Positions 1-7,215 of a stretch of DNA of 18,634 bases are shown one piece after another (within the stretch, counting starts at the first letter, position 1; each line of letters begins with the position of its first letter). The notes beneath the pieces were generated by a model that ran no database searches, had not been told where the DNA came from, and saw only the letters and a list, made by a program, of their open reading frames with translations. The stretch covers positions 1 to 18,634 of the forward strand of contig PWMM01000122.1 of the NCBI GenBank assembly GCA_003558195.1, written 5' to 3'. Source of the DNA: Syntrophomonadaceae bacterium. Lineage in GTDB: Bacteria > Bacillota > Dethiobacteria > DTU022. Position numbers and translations under genes: made by a program.

Positions 1-433
1 CTTCTTTTAAAACCTGCAAGGTTTCTAAATGAGCATCACGGCTGTGAATAATTAACGGTTTATTGAGCTTGTAGGCCAAGGCAACATGGTCCCGAAAAAC
101 TGCTTCCTGATTTGAGCGTGGTGACAGTTTACGATATAAATCAAGGCCAGTTTCACCTATAGCCAAAACCGTATCTTCTAAGGCAAGCTTCTCCAGCCTC
201 TTCAACCAACCATTCGAAATCTTTGCGGCACCATGAGGATGGACCCCAACTGCGGCCGCCACCTGGGAAAACTCTTTGCTCAATTCAACAGAGCGTAAAG
301 AGCTTTTTTCATCAGTTCCAGCATTTATGATCGCAACTATGCCGGCTTCATAAGCCCGCGTAAAAACCTGTTCCAAATCTTTATTAAACTGTGGGAAATC
401 AAGATGGGCATGGGTATCAATTAAAACACTCAA
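1..433 (-). CDS. tatD: TatD family metal-dependent hydrolase (partial, 3' end outside window)
   Basis: TatD-type TIM-barrel DNase/hydrolase. About 144 N-terminal residues are present and the C-terminus runs off the left edge. The metal motif DTHAHLD is at residues 6-12, followed by GVHPH, GETGLD (the glutamate ligand) and IIHSRDA, all in the order expected for the family. The start is a TTG at 433-431, one base after the metG stop, with a modest AGGA upstream inside metG. The two are therefore very probably one operon and translationally coupled. A metG-tatD (yabD) pair is standard in Firmicutes. Family members are 3'-5' exonucleases or generic phosphoesterases, and the substrate here cannot be read from sequence. 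Confidence 0.93.
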   Translation of the reverse strand, partial: MSVLIDTHAHLDFPQFNKDLEQVFTRAYEAGIVAIINAGTDEKSSLRSVELSKEFSQVAAAVGVHPHGAAKISNGWLKRLEKLALEDTVLAIGETGLDLYRKLSPRSNQEAVFRDHVALAYKLNKPLIIHSRDAHLETLQVLKE

Positions 434-434
434 A

Positions 435-2384
435 TTAGCTGATCCTGCTTCCCGGTTCCATTTTTTTATCAATCGCAGTTAAAGCCAGATCCCCGTTTTT
501 ATCAGTTGCGGCCAGCAACATACCTTGCGATAGGACTCCTCTTAATTTAACCGGCTTCAGGTTAGCTACAAACAAGACCTGCTTTCCAATCAGCGATTCA
601 GGCTCATAATAACCAGCTAAGCCTGCTACAACCTGCCTTCTGTCGTCTTCACCAATATTTACTTCCAGTTTCAGTAGTTTATCCGACTTTGGTACCGGCT
701 CAGCAGATTCTATTTCTGCCACACGAATATCAACCTGTTGAAATTGTTCCAGGTTAATTAAACCGGCCTGGTCTTCCTCTTGTTTCGGTTCATCACTTAC
801 TTCTTCTACTGACTTATCTACCCGCATAGCCCTGATCTCGGCTTGAAGATTAAGACGGGGAAACAAATCCTCTCCTCTTGAAACCACAGTACCTGGTTTG
901 ATCTGGCCCCATTTCTTCAGACTTTCCCATTGCTGTAAACCTTGATCTGACTTTATACCCAGTTGTTCCCATATAGATTCAGGAGTGCGGGGCATATAAG
1001 GCTGCAGCATAACGGCTATGAAACGGATACTTTCAATTAAATTGTAGATAACTGTACCCAGCCGTTCTTTTTGGTCCGGATCCTTAGCCAGATTCCAGGG
1101 CATATTATCATCTATATACTTGTTACTCTGCTTGACCAGAAGCCATAATTCGGCCAGAGCATCGCTGATTTTCATTTGATCCATTGCTGTTTCAACAACA
1201 CCCGGGGTTTTCAAAGCAGTGCTGCATAGCTCTTGATCTTTTTCTGGTTGAGGAGAAGGTTCCGGTAAAATCCCGTTAAAATAGCGTTCCGCCATAGTTA
1301 AAGTTCTGCTGACCAGGTTACCCAGGTCATTTGCCAGATCAGTATTAATGCGGGTAATGAAAGATTCCAGGCTGAAAACACCATCCTGGCCAAAAGGAAT
1401 TTCGCGAAGCAAAAAGTAACGCAGGGCATCTGAACTGTATCTATCTGCTAAAACCATTGGATCGATAGCATTACCTTTTGATTTAGACATTTTCCCTTCT
1501 TGAAGCATTAACCAGCCATGGCCGAATACTGTTTTCGGCAAAGGCTCTCCAAGAGCCATTAAAAAAATAGGCCAGTAGATTGTATGGAAGCGCAGAATAT
1601 CTTTACCGATTAGCTGTACGTCGGCCGGCCAGAACTCATCAAACAAACTACCTTCTTTACCATAATCAAGAGCTGTGATGTAGTTACTAAGAGCATCAAG
1701 CCAAACATAGATCACGTGTTCTTTATCAAAAGGCACGGGGATCCCCCAGTCAAAAGAAGTTCTTGATACACAAAGATCCTCCAGGCCCGGTTTAAGAAAA
1801 TTGTTTATCATTTCATTTTTACGAGAAGGCGGTTGTATAAAATCGGGATTTTTTTCAATATGATCCAATAACCGATCAGCATACTTAGACATTTTGAAAA
1901 AGTAGGCCTCTTCATCGATTAGCTCCACTTTGCGTCCGCAATCAGGACAATTACCGTCATCGAGCTGCCTTTCAGTCCAGTAAGCTTCACAGGGAGTACA
2001 GTAAAGTCCTTCATATTTCCCTTTATAAATATCACCCTGTTCATAGTAACGCTTAAAAATATGAGCTACTTTATCTTTATGCCTGGGTTCGCTGGTGCGG
2101 ATAAAATCATCATATTGAATATCTAGTTCTTTCCATAACTCTTTAATCCATGCCACTATTTCATCCACAAAGACAGCTGGTTTCTTACCGGCAGATTCAG
2201 CCTGCCGCTGAATCTTTTGACCATGCTCATCGGTACCGGTCAAAAACCAGACCTTGTAGCCAGTTAACCGCTTAAATCGGGCCATTGCATCAGCAGCCAC
2301 GGTAGTATAAGAATTGCCAACATGCAGCTTATTACTGGGATAATAAATAGGGGTAGTTACATAAAAGGTTTTCTTGTCTGCCAA
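435..2384 (-). CDS. metG: Methionyl-tRNA synthetase with C-terminal tRNA-binding domain
   Basis: Charges tRNA-Met with methionine in the cytoplasm. At 649 residues it is typical for the bacterial form with an appended Trbp111-like dimerisation/tRNA-binding domain. The class I HIGH signature appears as HVGN (residues 21-24) and KMSKS is at 298-302. A zinc knuckle is formed by C129, C132, C146 and C149. The C-terminal ~105 residues (from about 545, beginning INLEQFQQVDIRVAEI) are the OB-fold tRNA-binding module. The start is TTG with a strong AGAGGAGG eight bases upstream. The leader from the predicted promoter is only about 30 nt, too short for a T-box or SAM riboswitch. tatD follows after one base. 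Confidence 0.98.
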   Translation of the reverse strand: MADKKTFYVTTPIYYPSNKLHVGNSYTTVAADAMARFKRLTGYKVWFLTGTDEHGQKIQRQAESAGKKPAVFVDEIVAWIKELWKELDIQYDDFIRTSEPRHKDKVAHIFKRYYEQGDIYKGKYEGLYCTPCEAYWTERQLDDGNCPDCGRKVELIDEEAYFFKMSKYADRLLDHIEKNPDFIQPPSRKNEMINNFLKPGLEDLCVSRTSFDWGIPVPFDKEHVIYVWLDALSNYITALDYGKEGSLFDEFWPADVQLIGKDILRFHTIYWPIFLMALGEPLPKTVFGHGWLMLQEGKMSKSKGNAIDPMVLADRYSSDALRYFLLREIPFGQDGVFSLESFITRINTDLANDLGNLVSRTLTMAERYFNGILPEPSPQPEKDQELCSTALKTPGVVETAMDQMKISDALAELWLLVKQSNKYIDDNMPWNLAKDPDQKERLGTVIYNLIESIRFIAVMLQPYMPRTPESIWEQLGIKSDQGLQQWESLKKWGQIKPGTVVSRGEDLFPRLNLQAEIRAMRVDKSVEEVSDEPKQEEDQAGLINLEQFQQVDIRVAEIESAEPVPKSDKLLKLEVNIGEDDRRQVVAGLAGYYEPESLIGKQVLFVANLKPVKLRGVLSQGMLLAATDKNGDLALTAIDKKMEPGSRIS

Positions 2385-2422
2385 TGTTAGGGCCTCCTCT
2401 TTATTACTTAAGATGACGCTAT

Positions 2423-2450
2423 ATTATACCAAAGCCTTAAAAGGTGTCAA
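2423..2450 (-). promoter_or_regulatory. Sigma-A type promoter for metG-tatD
   Basis: On the minus strand a perfect TTGACA (2450-2445) and a perfect TATAAT (2428-2423) are separated by 16 bases. A TGG preceding the -10 gives an extended -10 element. The predicted transcript starts about 30 nt before the metG TTG codon. Confidence 0.85.
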
Positions 2451-2457
2451 GATTAGG

Positions 2458-2490
2458 TTTCTATCAATTGCTATCGGTAATCAATAGAAA
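2458..2490. repeat. Imperfect 12-bp inverted repeat between metG and abrB promoters
   Basis: The arms are TTTCTATCAATT (2458-2469) and AATCAATAGAAA (2479-2490), separated by 9 bases. Ten of twelve positions are complementary. The dyad lies just upstream of the metG -35 box and about 43 bases upstream of the abrB -35 box. That is a position where a regulator of the divergent pair could bind. No U-run follows, so it does not look like a terminator. The operator role is inference. Confidence 0.4.
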
Positions 2491-2532
2491 TGTAATATTC
2501 TTGTAAAGTTGATTAATTTGGGAAAATAACTA

Positions 2533-2562
2533 TTGACTTTCCATGGCAATTACTGGTATAAT
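2533..2562 (+). promoter_or_regulatory. Sigma-A type promoter for abrB
   Basis: TTGACT at 2533-2538 and TATAAT at 2557-2562 are separated by 18 bases. A TGG just before the -10 makes it an extended -10 promoter. The predicted leader is about 40 nt. Confidence 0.8.
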
Positions 2563-2593
2563 GGTCGAACCAAAGTTGCTCCATTATGATAAA

Positions 2594-2600
2594 AGGAGGA
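2594..2600 (+). promoter_or_regulatory. Shine-Dalgarno site that fixes the abrB start
   Basis: AGGAGGA lies 2 bases before an in-frame ATG (2602) but 8 bases before a TTG (2608). The spacing, and the match of the resulting N-terminus (MKSTGIVRKVDELGR) to AbrB, favour the TTG. Confidence 0.75.
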
Positions 2601-2607
2601 AATGCTC

Positions 2608-2850
2608 TTGAAATCAACGGGTATTGTTAGAAAAGTAGATGAGTTGGGAAGAGTAGTTATCCCGATAGAGTTAAGAAGGACTTTAGGTATTGAAGTTAAA
2701 GATGCCCTCGAAATCTATGTTGATTCGGATAGAATCATCCTTAAGAAATATGAACCGGCTTGTTTATTCTGTGGCAATGCAGATCATGTAAAACACTTTG
2801 GAAACCGTATTGTCTGCCAGGAATGCGTGGACAAACTAGCTAAAGCTTAA
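2608..2850 (+). CDS. abrB: AbrB family transition-state regulator
   Basis: Small DNA-binding global regulator. Residues 1-43 from the TTG start match the swapped-hairpin AbrB DNA-binding domain almost as in Bacillus (KSTGIVRKVDELGRVVIP, then RRTLGI and DALEIYVD). The C-terminal half differs from B. subtilis AbrB. It carries a CxxC (CLFCGN) and a second CxxC (CQEC), which could form a small zinc site as in many clostridial AbrB/SpoVT-like proteins. With the preferred TTG start the protein is 80 residues. It is divergent from metG and inverted relative to its neighbours, the arrangement known from B. subtilis. It probably acts on growth-phase or sporulation genes, and autoregulation is usual in the family. 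Confidence 0.94.
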   Translation: MKSTGIVRKVDELGRVVIPIELRRTLGIEVKDALEIYVDSDRIILKKYEPACLFCGNADHVKHFGNRIVCQECVDKLAKA

Positions 2851-2875
2851 ACAGTAAAAAAATGAAGTTATTTAG

Positions 2876-2903
2876 AAAGGGGCAATAAGTTTTGCCCCTT
2901 TTT
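2876..2903 (+). terminator. Rho-independent terminator of abrB
   Basis: A perfect 10-bp stem AAAGGGGCAA (2876-2885) pairs with TTGCCCCTTT (2892-2901) around a 6-nt loop, ending in a short T-run. It lies 26 bases after abrB and between it and the convergent ricT stop, so it may also slow transcripts coming from ricT. Confidence 0.85.
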
Positions 2904-2920
2904 ATTTGTTATTAATACTG

Positions 2921-3739
2921 TTAAGCCTGGCTTTCATCCTGTACCATATCTATCTCTTCCAGGGGAAATGTCCTGGTATAACCGGACTCTTGGAGCTTAA
3001 CCACAACCATTTTCTTGTTTTTATCAACATCTTTAACTACCCCATCACCATCAGGTGTTATAACTGTTATGCCGGGCCTTGGAAGTTGATCTTGAGAATT
3101 TTCATAACTGTCGGCTTCAAAGCGAAGACAGCACATTAAACGTCCACAAACTCCGGAAATCTTGGTCGGATTTAGAGACAGGTTTTGACCTTTGGCCATC
3201 CGGATCGATACTGGTTCAAACTCTTCCAGGAAAGTGCTGCAACAAAACGGCCTTCCACAGGGACCAATACCACCTTTTATTTTGGCCTCATCACGTACTC
3301 CAATCTGGCGCAGCTCAATCCGCGTTTTGAAAATTGAAGCAAGGTCTTTAACCAGTTCCCTGAAATCTACCCTTGCTTCAGATGTAAAGTAGAATATAAT
3401 TTTGTTACGATCAAAAGTGTACTCCACTCCCACTAATTTCATGTCCAGGCTGTGATCTTTAATCTTTTGCTGGCACTTTTCAAAAGCAACAGATTCTTTA
3501 TTAACATTGTCTTCAACCTGGGCATAATCAGCATCCGATGCTTTTCGAAGAACTTTTTTTAAAGGAAAAACCAGTTCTTCTTCAGACACATCTTTTTCTT
3601 CTATAATCAGCTCACCAATCTCTTTACCCCGGGAAGTTTCAACTATTACATGGTCACCCTTATTTAGCTTATAGGAGCCTGGATCAAAATAGTATGTTTT
3701 GCCGGCAATTTTAAACCGGATTCCAACTATTTTAGGCAT
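2921..3739 (-). CDS. ricT: PSP1-domain protein RicT (YaaT)
   Basis: Homologue of B. subtilis YaaT/RicT. There it forms the RicA-RicF-RicT complex, which carries Fe-S clusters and affects RNase Y mRNA processing, competence and sporulation phosphorelay. It has 272 residues. The PSP1 core includes two cysteine clusters, C161-C166-C167 (CGRPFCC) and C198-C203-C204 (CGRLMCC), the family's expected Fe-S ligands. The ATG start has a GAGGAGG site 8 bases upstream that lies inside the end of holB. The two genes overlap by 13 bases, implying translational coupling. It is the last gene of tmk-holB-ricT. No ricA or ricF is visible in the window, and in other Firmicutes these lie elsewhere. Confidence 0.95.
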   Translation of the reverse strand: MPKIVGIRFKIAGKTYYFDPGSYKLNKGDHVIVETSRGKEIGELIIEEKDVSEEELVFPLKKVLRKASDADYAQVEDNVNKESVAFEKCQQKIKDHSLDMKLVGVEYTFDRNKIIFYFTSEARVDFRELVKDLASIFKTRIELRQIGVRDEAKIKGGIGPCGRPFCCSTFLEEFEPVSIRMAKGQNLSLNPTKISGVCGRLMCCLRFEADSYENSQDQLPRPGITVITPDGDGVVKDVDKNKKMVVVKLQESGYTRTFPLEEIDMVQDESQA

Positions 3740-4716
3740 TGATTAAACCTCCTCTGAATCATTATTAACATCTTCTCTAACAGCAAACGCCGATTGACAT
3801 TGGTTGAGTTCAGCTCATAACTGGTGTCGTTAATTAAACAAACAGCGGCTTCCAGGCTGGAGATCTCTAAATCTATTTCATGTAATGAAGGACGGTTGGG
3901 GTCGATCAATAAACGATCATCCCGGCAATAATGCATCATAAGGCCATCACGAAAAGCATAACAGAGTAGTTCAAGAAAAGCTGACAGGTCCTCTCTATCA
4001 GCCAATGAATGGGCTTTATCCAAAAGGTGATAGGCACTTTCATCCCCCGACATCAGGCTGATAGCAAGATTTTCCGCTGCTTCACGGCGAAGATCAAATG
4101 TTTCATCTTCCGCAAGTTCATAAGCACGACCGGGGACGCCCCTGCTCATACGCGCCAAAATAGCGGCTTTTTCTCTGTTCATAGATTTATTACAAGTTAG
4201 TAAATGAATTATCTCTTCCTGTTTTAAGGGATGCAAAAAATAACGTTGGCATCTGGAAAGAATTGTATCGAAAAGTTGCCCCGGTTGTTCAGATAGTAAA
4301 ATAAAGTGTAACCCTTCGGGTGGTTCTTCAAGTATTTTTAACAACGATGAAGAAGCTTCAGCTGTCATAGCTTCAGCCTGTTTAATCAAGCAAACTTTTT
4401 TTCCCCCCGCAAGGTGAAACCTGCTCCTTATTGAACGAACCTGGTCTATTTTAATTTTAGCTCCATCTGGTTCCAGAACAAAGAATTCCGGGTGATTCTT
4501 GCTTTCGAATTGACGACAAGATATACAGTTAGTACAAGATTCACCTGATACCGACTCAGTACATAATATAGCCATTGCCAGCGCCTGACCCCAGGCCTGC
4601 TTGCCGCTTCCAGAAGGCCCGGCTATTAATATCGCATGGCTTAAGCGATTATCTTTTAACAAGCCAGCCAGCGTTTTACGCAAAAGTTCCTGGCCGATCA
4701 AATTATTGAAACTCAT
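3727..4716 (-). CDS. holB: DNA polymerase III delta' subunit
   Basis: Clamp-loader delta' subunit (329 residues), the non-hydrolysing AAA+ partner of tau/gamma in loading the beta clamp. A Walker-A-like GPSGSGKQ is at 33-40, a zinc module C52/C61/C64/C67 follows, and the sensor motif SRC is at 154-156. The DEAD/DEAH Walker B is replaced by KQAEAM near 113-118, as expected for an inactive ATPase subunit. It begins 9 bases after the tmk stop, with its GAGG ribosome site overlapping the tmk TGA. It is shorter in sequence and lacks the gamma-type C-terminal extension of DnaX, which separates it from dnaX at 9564-11408. Confidence 0.95.
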   Translation of the reverse strand: MSFNNLIGQELLRKTLAGLLKDNRLSHAILIAGPSGSGKQAWGQALAMAILCTESVSGESCTNCISCRQFESKNHPEFFVLEPDGAKIKIDQVRSIRSRFHLAGGKKVCLIKQAEAMTAEASSSLLKILEEPPEGLHFILLSEQPGQLFDTILSRCQRYFLHPLKQEEIIHLLTCNKSMNREKAAILARMSRGVPGRAYELAEDETFDLRREAAENLAISLMSGDESAYHLLDKAHSLADREDLSAFLELLCYAFRDGLMMHYCRDDRLLIDPNRPSLHEIDLEISSLEAAVCLINDTSYELNSTNVNRRLLLEKMLIMIQRRFNQCLK

Positions 4717-4725
4717 AGTTTGACC

Positions 4726-5358
4726 TCATTTTATAATGCAATTCAAAAAAGGCTGTAGCTTTCTCCAAAGGTTAGTAAACAAGTTTTCTTTTGTCATAGT
4801 GGCATCAAGCACTTCCACTCGTTCTGGCTCCTGACAGGCTATTTTCAAATACCCTTGCTGGACTCTTCTGTGATAATTCAAGTCCCGCATTTCCAAGCGG
4901 TCCAGGCTGTTACTACGCCTTTTTACAGCCTCTTCTACTGGAAGGTTTAAGACAAATGTTAAATCCGGCAAACGCCCTCCGGTTACTTGCCAGTTGAGTT
5001 GCTTTATCCAATTTAAATCAAGCCCGGACCCATAACCCTGGTAAGCTTGCGTAGAGTCAACAAAACGGTCACATAAAACTATTTTATTTTCCCTCAAAGA
5101 GGGCAAAATAGTCTGTTTACATAATTCTGCGCGGGCAGCTAAATAAAGTAGCATTTCCGCTTCAGTAGTTAATGAATAACTAGCTTGTAAAAGAATCTGA
5201 CGGATACCTTCGCCCACCGCTGTGCCACCTGGTTCGCGAACTGCTATAAGAGGTAGCCCTAGCTCTGTTAACCTGGCTTGTAATAACTCAAATTGGGTTG
5301 ACTTACCGCAACCATCAATACCTTCCAGAGAAACAAGTAAACCGTTCGTTTTAAACAC
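4726..5358 (-). CDS. tmk: Thymidylate kinase
   Basis: Phosphorylates dTMP to dTDP in dTTP synthesis. The protein has 210 residues. The P-loop GIDGCGKST is at 13-21, the EPGG motif at 42-45 and the DRFVDST motif at 97-103. An arginine-rich lid (KRRSNSLDRLE) follows. The coordinates use the only conventional start in frame, a GTG at 5358-5356. That GTG is itself part of the GAGGTG ribosome site, however, and an ACG six bases downstream (5349-5347) would give TNGLLVSLEG, the usual Tmk N-terminus. The true start may therefore be 5349. It is the first gene of tmk-holB-ricT with its own promoter. The darA and yaaR genes usually found after it in Bacilli are missing. Confidence 0.96.
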   Translation of the reverse strand: MFKTNGLLVSLEGIDGCGKSTQFELLQARLTELGLPLIAVREPGGTAVGEGIRQILLQASYSLTTEAEMLLYLAARAELCKQTILPSLRENKIVLCDRFVDSTQAYQGYGSGLDLNWIKQLNWQVTGGRLPDLTFVLNLPVEEAVKRRSNSLDRLEMRDLNYHRRVQQGYLKIACQEPERVEVLDATMTKENLFTNLWRKLQPFLNCIIK

Positions 5359-5361
5359 CTC
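5356..5361 (-). promoter_or_regulatory. Ribosome binding site GAGGTG overlapping the annotated tmk GTG
   Basis: Minus-strand GAGGTG matches six bases of the anti-Shine-Dalgarno sequence and lies 6 bases before an ACG codon (5349-5347). The conventional GTG start is inside this site, so it cannot be served by it. Confidence 0.6.
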
Positions 5362-5411
5362 TTTATTATTAACCCGTTAGTGCTGTAATTTTTAAAATGC
5401 TGCTCAATAAT

Positions 5412-5439
5412 ATTATAGCGCTGGTTCAAATCTAATCAA
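5412..5439 (-). promoter_or_regulatory. Sigma-A type promoter for tmk-holB-ricT
   Basis: Minus-strand TTGATT (5439-5434) and TATAAT (5417-5412) with a 16-base spacer. The predicted leader is about 45-50 nt. It lies downstream of the guaB terminator, so tmk is transcribed independently of guaB. Confidence 0.75.
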
Positions 5440-5463
5440 AGATTTTTTATTAATCATAGAAAG

Positions 5464-5493
5464 AAAAAACCGCGGGCGGTGCCGGCCTGCGGT
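5464..5493 (-). terminator. Rho-independent terminator of guaB
   Basis: On the minus strand ACCGCAGGC (5493-5485) pairs with GCCCGCGGT (5477-5469), with one A-C mismatch and a 7-nt loop. It is followed by a run of T residues (5469-5464). It lies 33 bases after the guaB stop. Confidence 0.8.
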
Positions 5494-5526
5494 CTCCGGG
5501 CAATATAGTCCTTATTAGATTTAGAT

Positions 5527-6981
5527 TCAAAAACTATAGTTAGGCGCTTCCTTTGTAATCTGGACCCCATGAGGATGGCTTTCTTTTAGTGACGCACCAG
5601 AAATTCTAATAAACCGAGTTTTATTTTGCAGTTCTTCTATGTTTACAACCCCACAGTAACCCATACCAGCGCGCAGACCTCCTGCCATTTGAAATGCCAT
5701 ATCGCCGATTGTTCCTCTAAATGGAACCCGGCCCTCTATACCTTCAGGAACCAGCTTTTGTTCGTATTCCTGGAAATAACGGTCCCGAGAGCCTTCTTTC
5801 ATCGCTCCCAGTGAACCCATCCCCCGATAAACCTTGTAGCTTCGGCCTTGAAAAATTTCAAATTCCCCTGGACTTTCTTCAGTGCCAGCTAAAAGACTTC
5901 CCACCATTACAGCAGAAGCACCGGCAGCAATCGCCTTAGTTATATCTCCGGAAAACTTAATCCCACCATCGGCAATCACCGGAATATCATACTCTTTTCC
6001 GACCTGAGAAGCCTCGTAAATAGCAGTAATTTGAGGAACCCCGATACCGGCAATTACCCTGGTTGTACATATTGAGCCAGGCCCTACTCCCACTTTGACA
6101 GCATCTGAGCCGGCGTTAATTAAATCTCTAGCTCCATCAGCAGTTGCAATATTTCCTCCCATAACCTGGATATTGGGAAATATGCGTTTAATATTTTCTA
6201 TTGTATCTAAAACAGGCTGAGAATGACCATGGGCAGAATCAACGACAATCAAATCTACGCCTGCTTCAACCAGTGCTTCAACCCTGACCATTGCATCACG
6301 GCCTACTCCAACTGCTGCAGCAGCCAGCAGGCGTCCATTTGCATCTTTCGATGCCCGGGGGAATTGAATTGTTTTCTCAATGTCTTTAATCGTAATTAAT
6401 CCTTTTAAATAAAACTGGTCATCTACTATAGGCAGCTTTTCAATTTTATGATGCCTTAATATCTCCTGGGCTTCTTGCAGAGTAGTTCCCACCGGTGCAG
6501 TAACTAAAGCCTCGCTGGTCATAGCCTCGCCGATTTTGCGGGAATAATCTTCTTCGAAGCGCAAATCACGATTAGTGATAATGCCGACCAGTTTTTCTCC
6601 AACTGTTATCGGCACACCAGAAATTCGATATCTTTCCATTAAAGAGGCGGCATCATTTAGAGTGTTGTCCGGAGAAAGCCTGAAAGGATTTGTAATGACG
6701 CCATGTTCTGAGCGTTTTACTTTATCTACTTCCTCGGCTTGTTTTTCATAGGTCATGTTACGGTGTATGACACCGACTCCACCTTCACGGGCAATTCCTA
6801 TAGCCATCCTGGCTTCGGTAACCGTATCCATGCTAGCCGACATCAGAGGCAGGTTTAATTTGATACTACGGGTCAACCTGGTAGAAATATCAACATCACG
6901 GGGTTGCACCTTCGATTTAGCCGGAACCAGCAAAACATCATCAAAAGTGAGCCCTTCCCACCCAAATCTATTCGACTGCAA
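5527..6981 (-). CDS. guaB: IMP dehydrogenase
   Basis: Oxidises IMP to XMP with NAD, the committed step of GMP synthesis. From the preferred start it has 484 residues, close to the family's usual 485-490. The TIM-barrel N-terminus LTFDDVLLVPAKS is followed by a CBS-domain insert with two repeats (roughly residues 90-205), then the loop GPGSICTTR with catalytic Cys305. The distal RYFQEY...PEGIEGR flap and SHPHGVQITKE complete it. A strong GGGAGGAG is placed six bases before a TTG (6981-6979), whereas the upstream in-frame ATG (7002) has no ribosome site. The resulting N-terminus MQSNRFGWEGLTF aligns with that of B. subtilis GuaB. It has its own promoter and terminator, hence is monocistronic. 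Confidence 0.97.
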   Translation of the reverse strand: MQSNRFGWEGLTFDDVLLVPAKSKVQPRDVDISTRLTRSIKLNLPLMSASMDTVTEARMAIGIAREGGVGVIHRNMTYEKQAEEVDKVKRSEHGVITNPFRLSPDNTLNDAASLMERYRISGVPITVGEKLVGIITNRDLRFEEDYSRKIGEAMTSEALVTAPVGTTLQEAQEILRHHKIEKLPIVDDQFYLKGLITIKDIEKTIQFPRASKDANGRLLAAAAVGVGRDAMVRVEALVEAGVDLIVVDSAHGHSQPVLDTIENIKRIFPNIQVMGGNIATADGARDLINAGSDAVKVGVGPGSICTTRVIAGIGVPQITAIYEASQVGKEYDIPVIADGGIKFSGDITKAIAAGASAVMVGSLLAGTEESPGEFEIFQGRSYKVYRGMGSLGAMKEGSRDRYFQEYEQKLVPEGIEGRVPFRGTIGDMAFQMAGGLRAGMGYCGVVNIEELQNKTRFIRISGASLKESHPHGVQITKEAPNYSF

Positions 6982-6987
6982 AATATT

Positions 6988-6995
6988 CTCCTCCC
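6988..6995 (-). promoter_or_regulatory. Shine-Dalgarno site that fixes the guaB start
   Basis: GGGAGGAG on the minus strand, six bases upstream of TTG 6981-6979. It lies inside the longer reading frame that would begin at ATG 7002, so the longer form is unlikely. Confidence 0.8.
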
Positions 6996-7038
6996 GCTTC
7001 ATATAATGAAAAAATAGATCACGCCCATAATTTAAATG

Positions 7039-7067
7039 ATCATAACAAACGCCCCCGGGAGTGTCAA
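7039..7067 (-). promoter_or_regulatory. Sigma-A type promoter for guaB
   Basis: Minus-strand TTGACA (7067-7062) and TATGAT (7044-7039) with an ideal 17-base spacer. The spacer is unusually G/C-rich. The predicted leader is about 50 nt and shows no purine riboswitch. Confidence 0.85.
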
Positions 7068-7215
7068 CTGCTTAAACACCTTTAAATCAAGAGCATTGCA
7101 GGTTGAATTACATTCACTGATCAGGCTTTAGCAGGAGATTTTAATTATTATCACGAAAGAAATTTAATAAGATTTAAAAATAGTAAAGAAATAGGAGCCA
7201 GAAAGGAAAAAAGAG

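Noticed and set aside
2385..2432. T-box or SAM riboswitch before metG
   Set aside because: The predicted leader is only about 30 nt and shows no T-box or S-box core.
2602..2607. ATG at 2602 as abrB start
   Set aside because: It lies only two bases after the ribosome site core, and the TTG at 2608 gives the canonical AbrB N-terminus.
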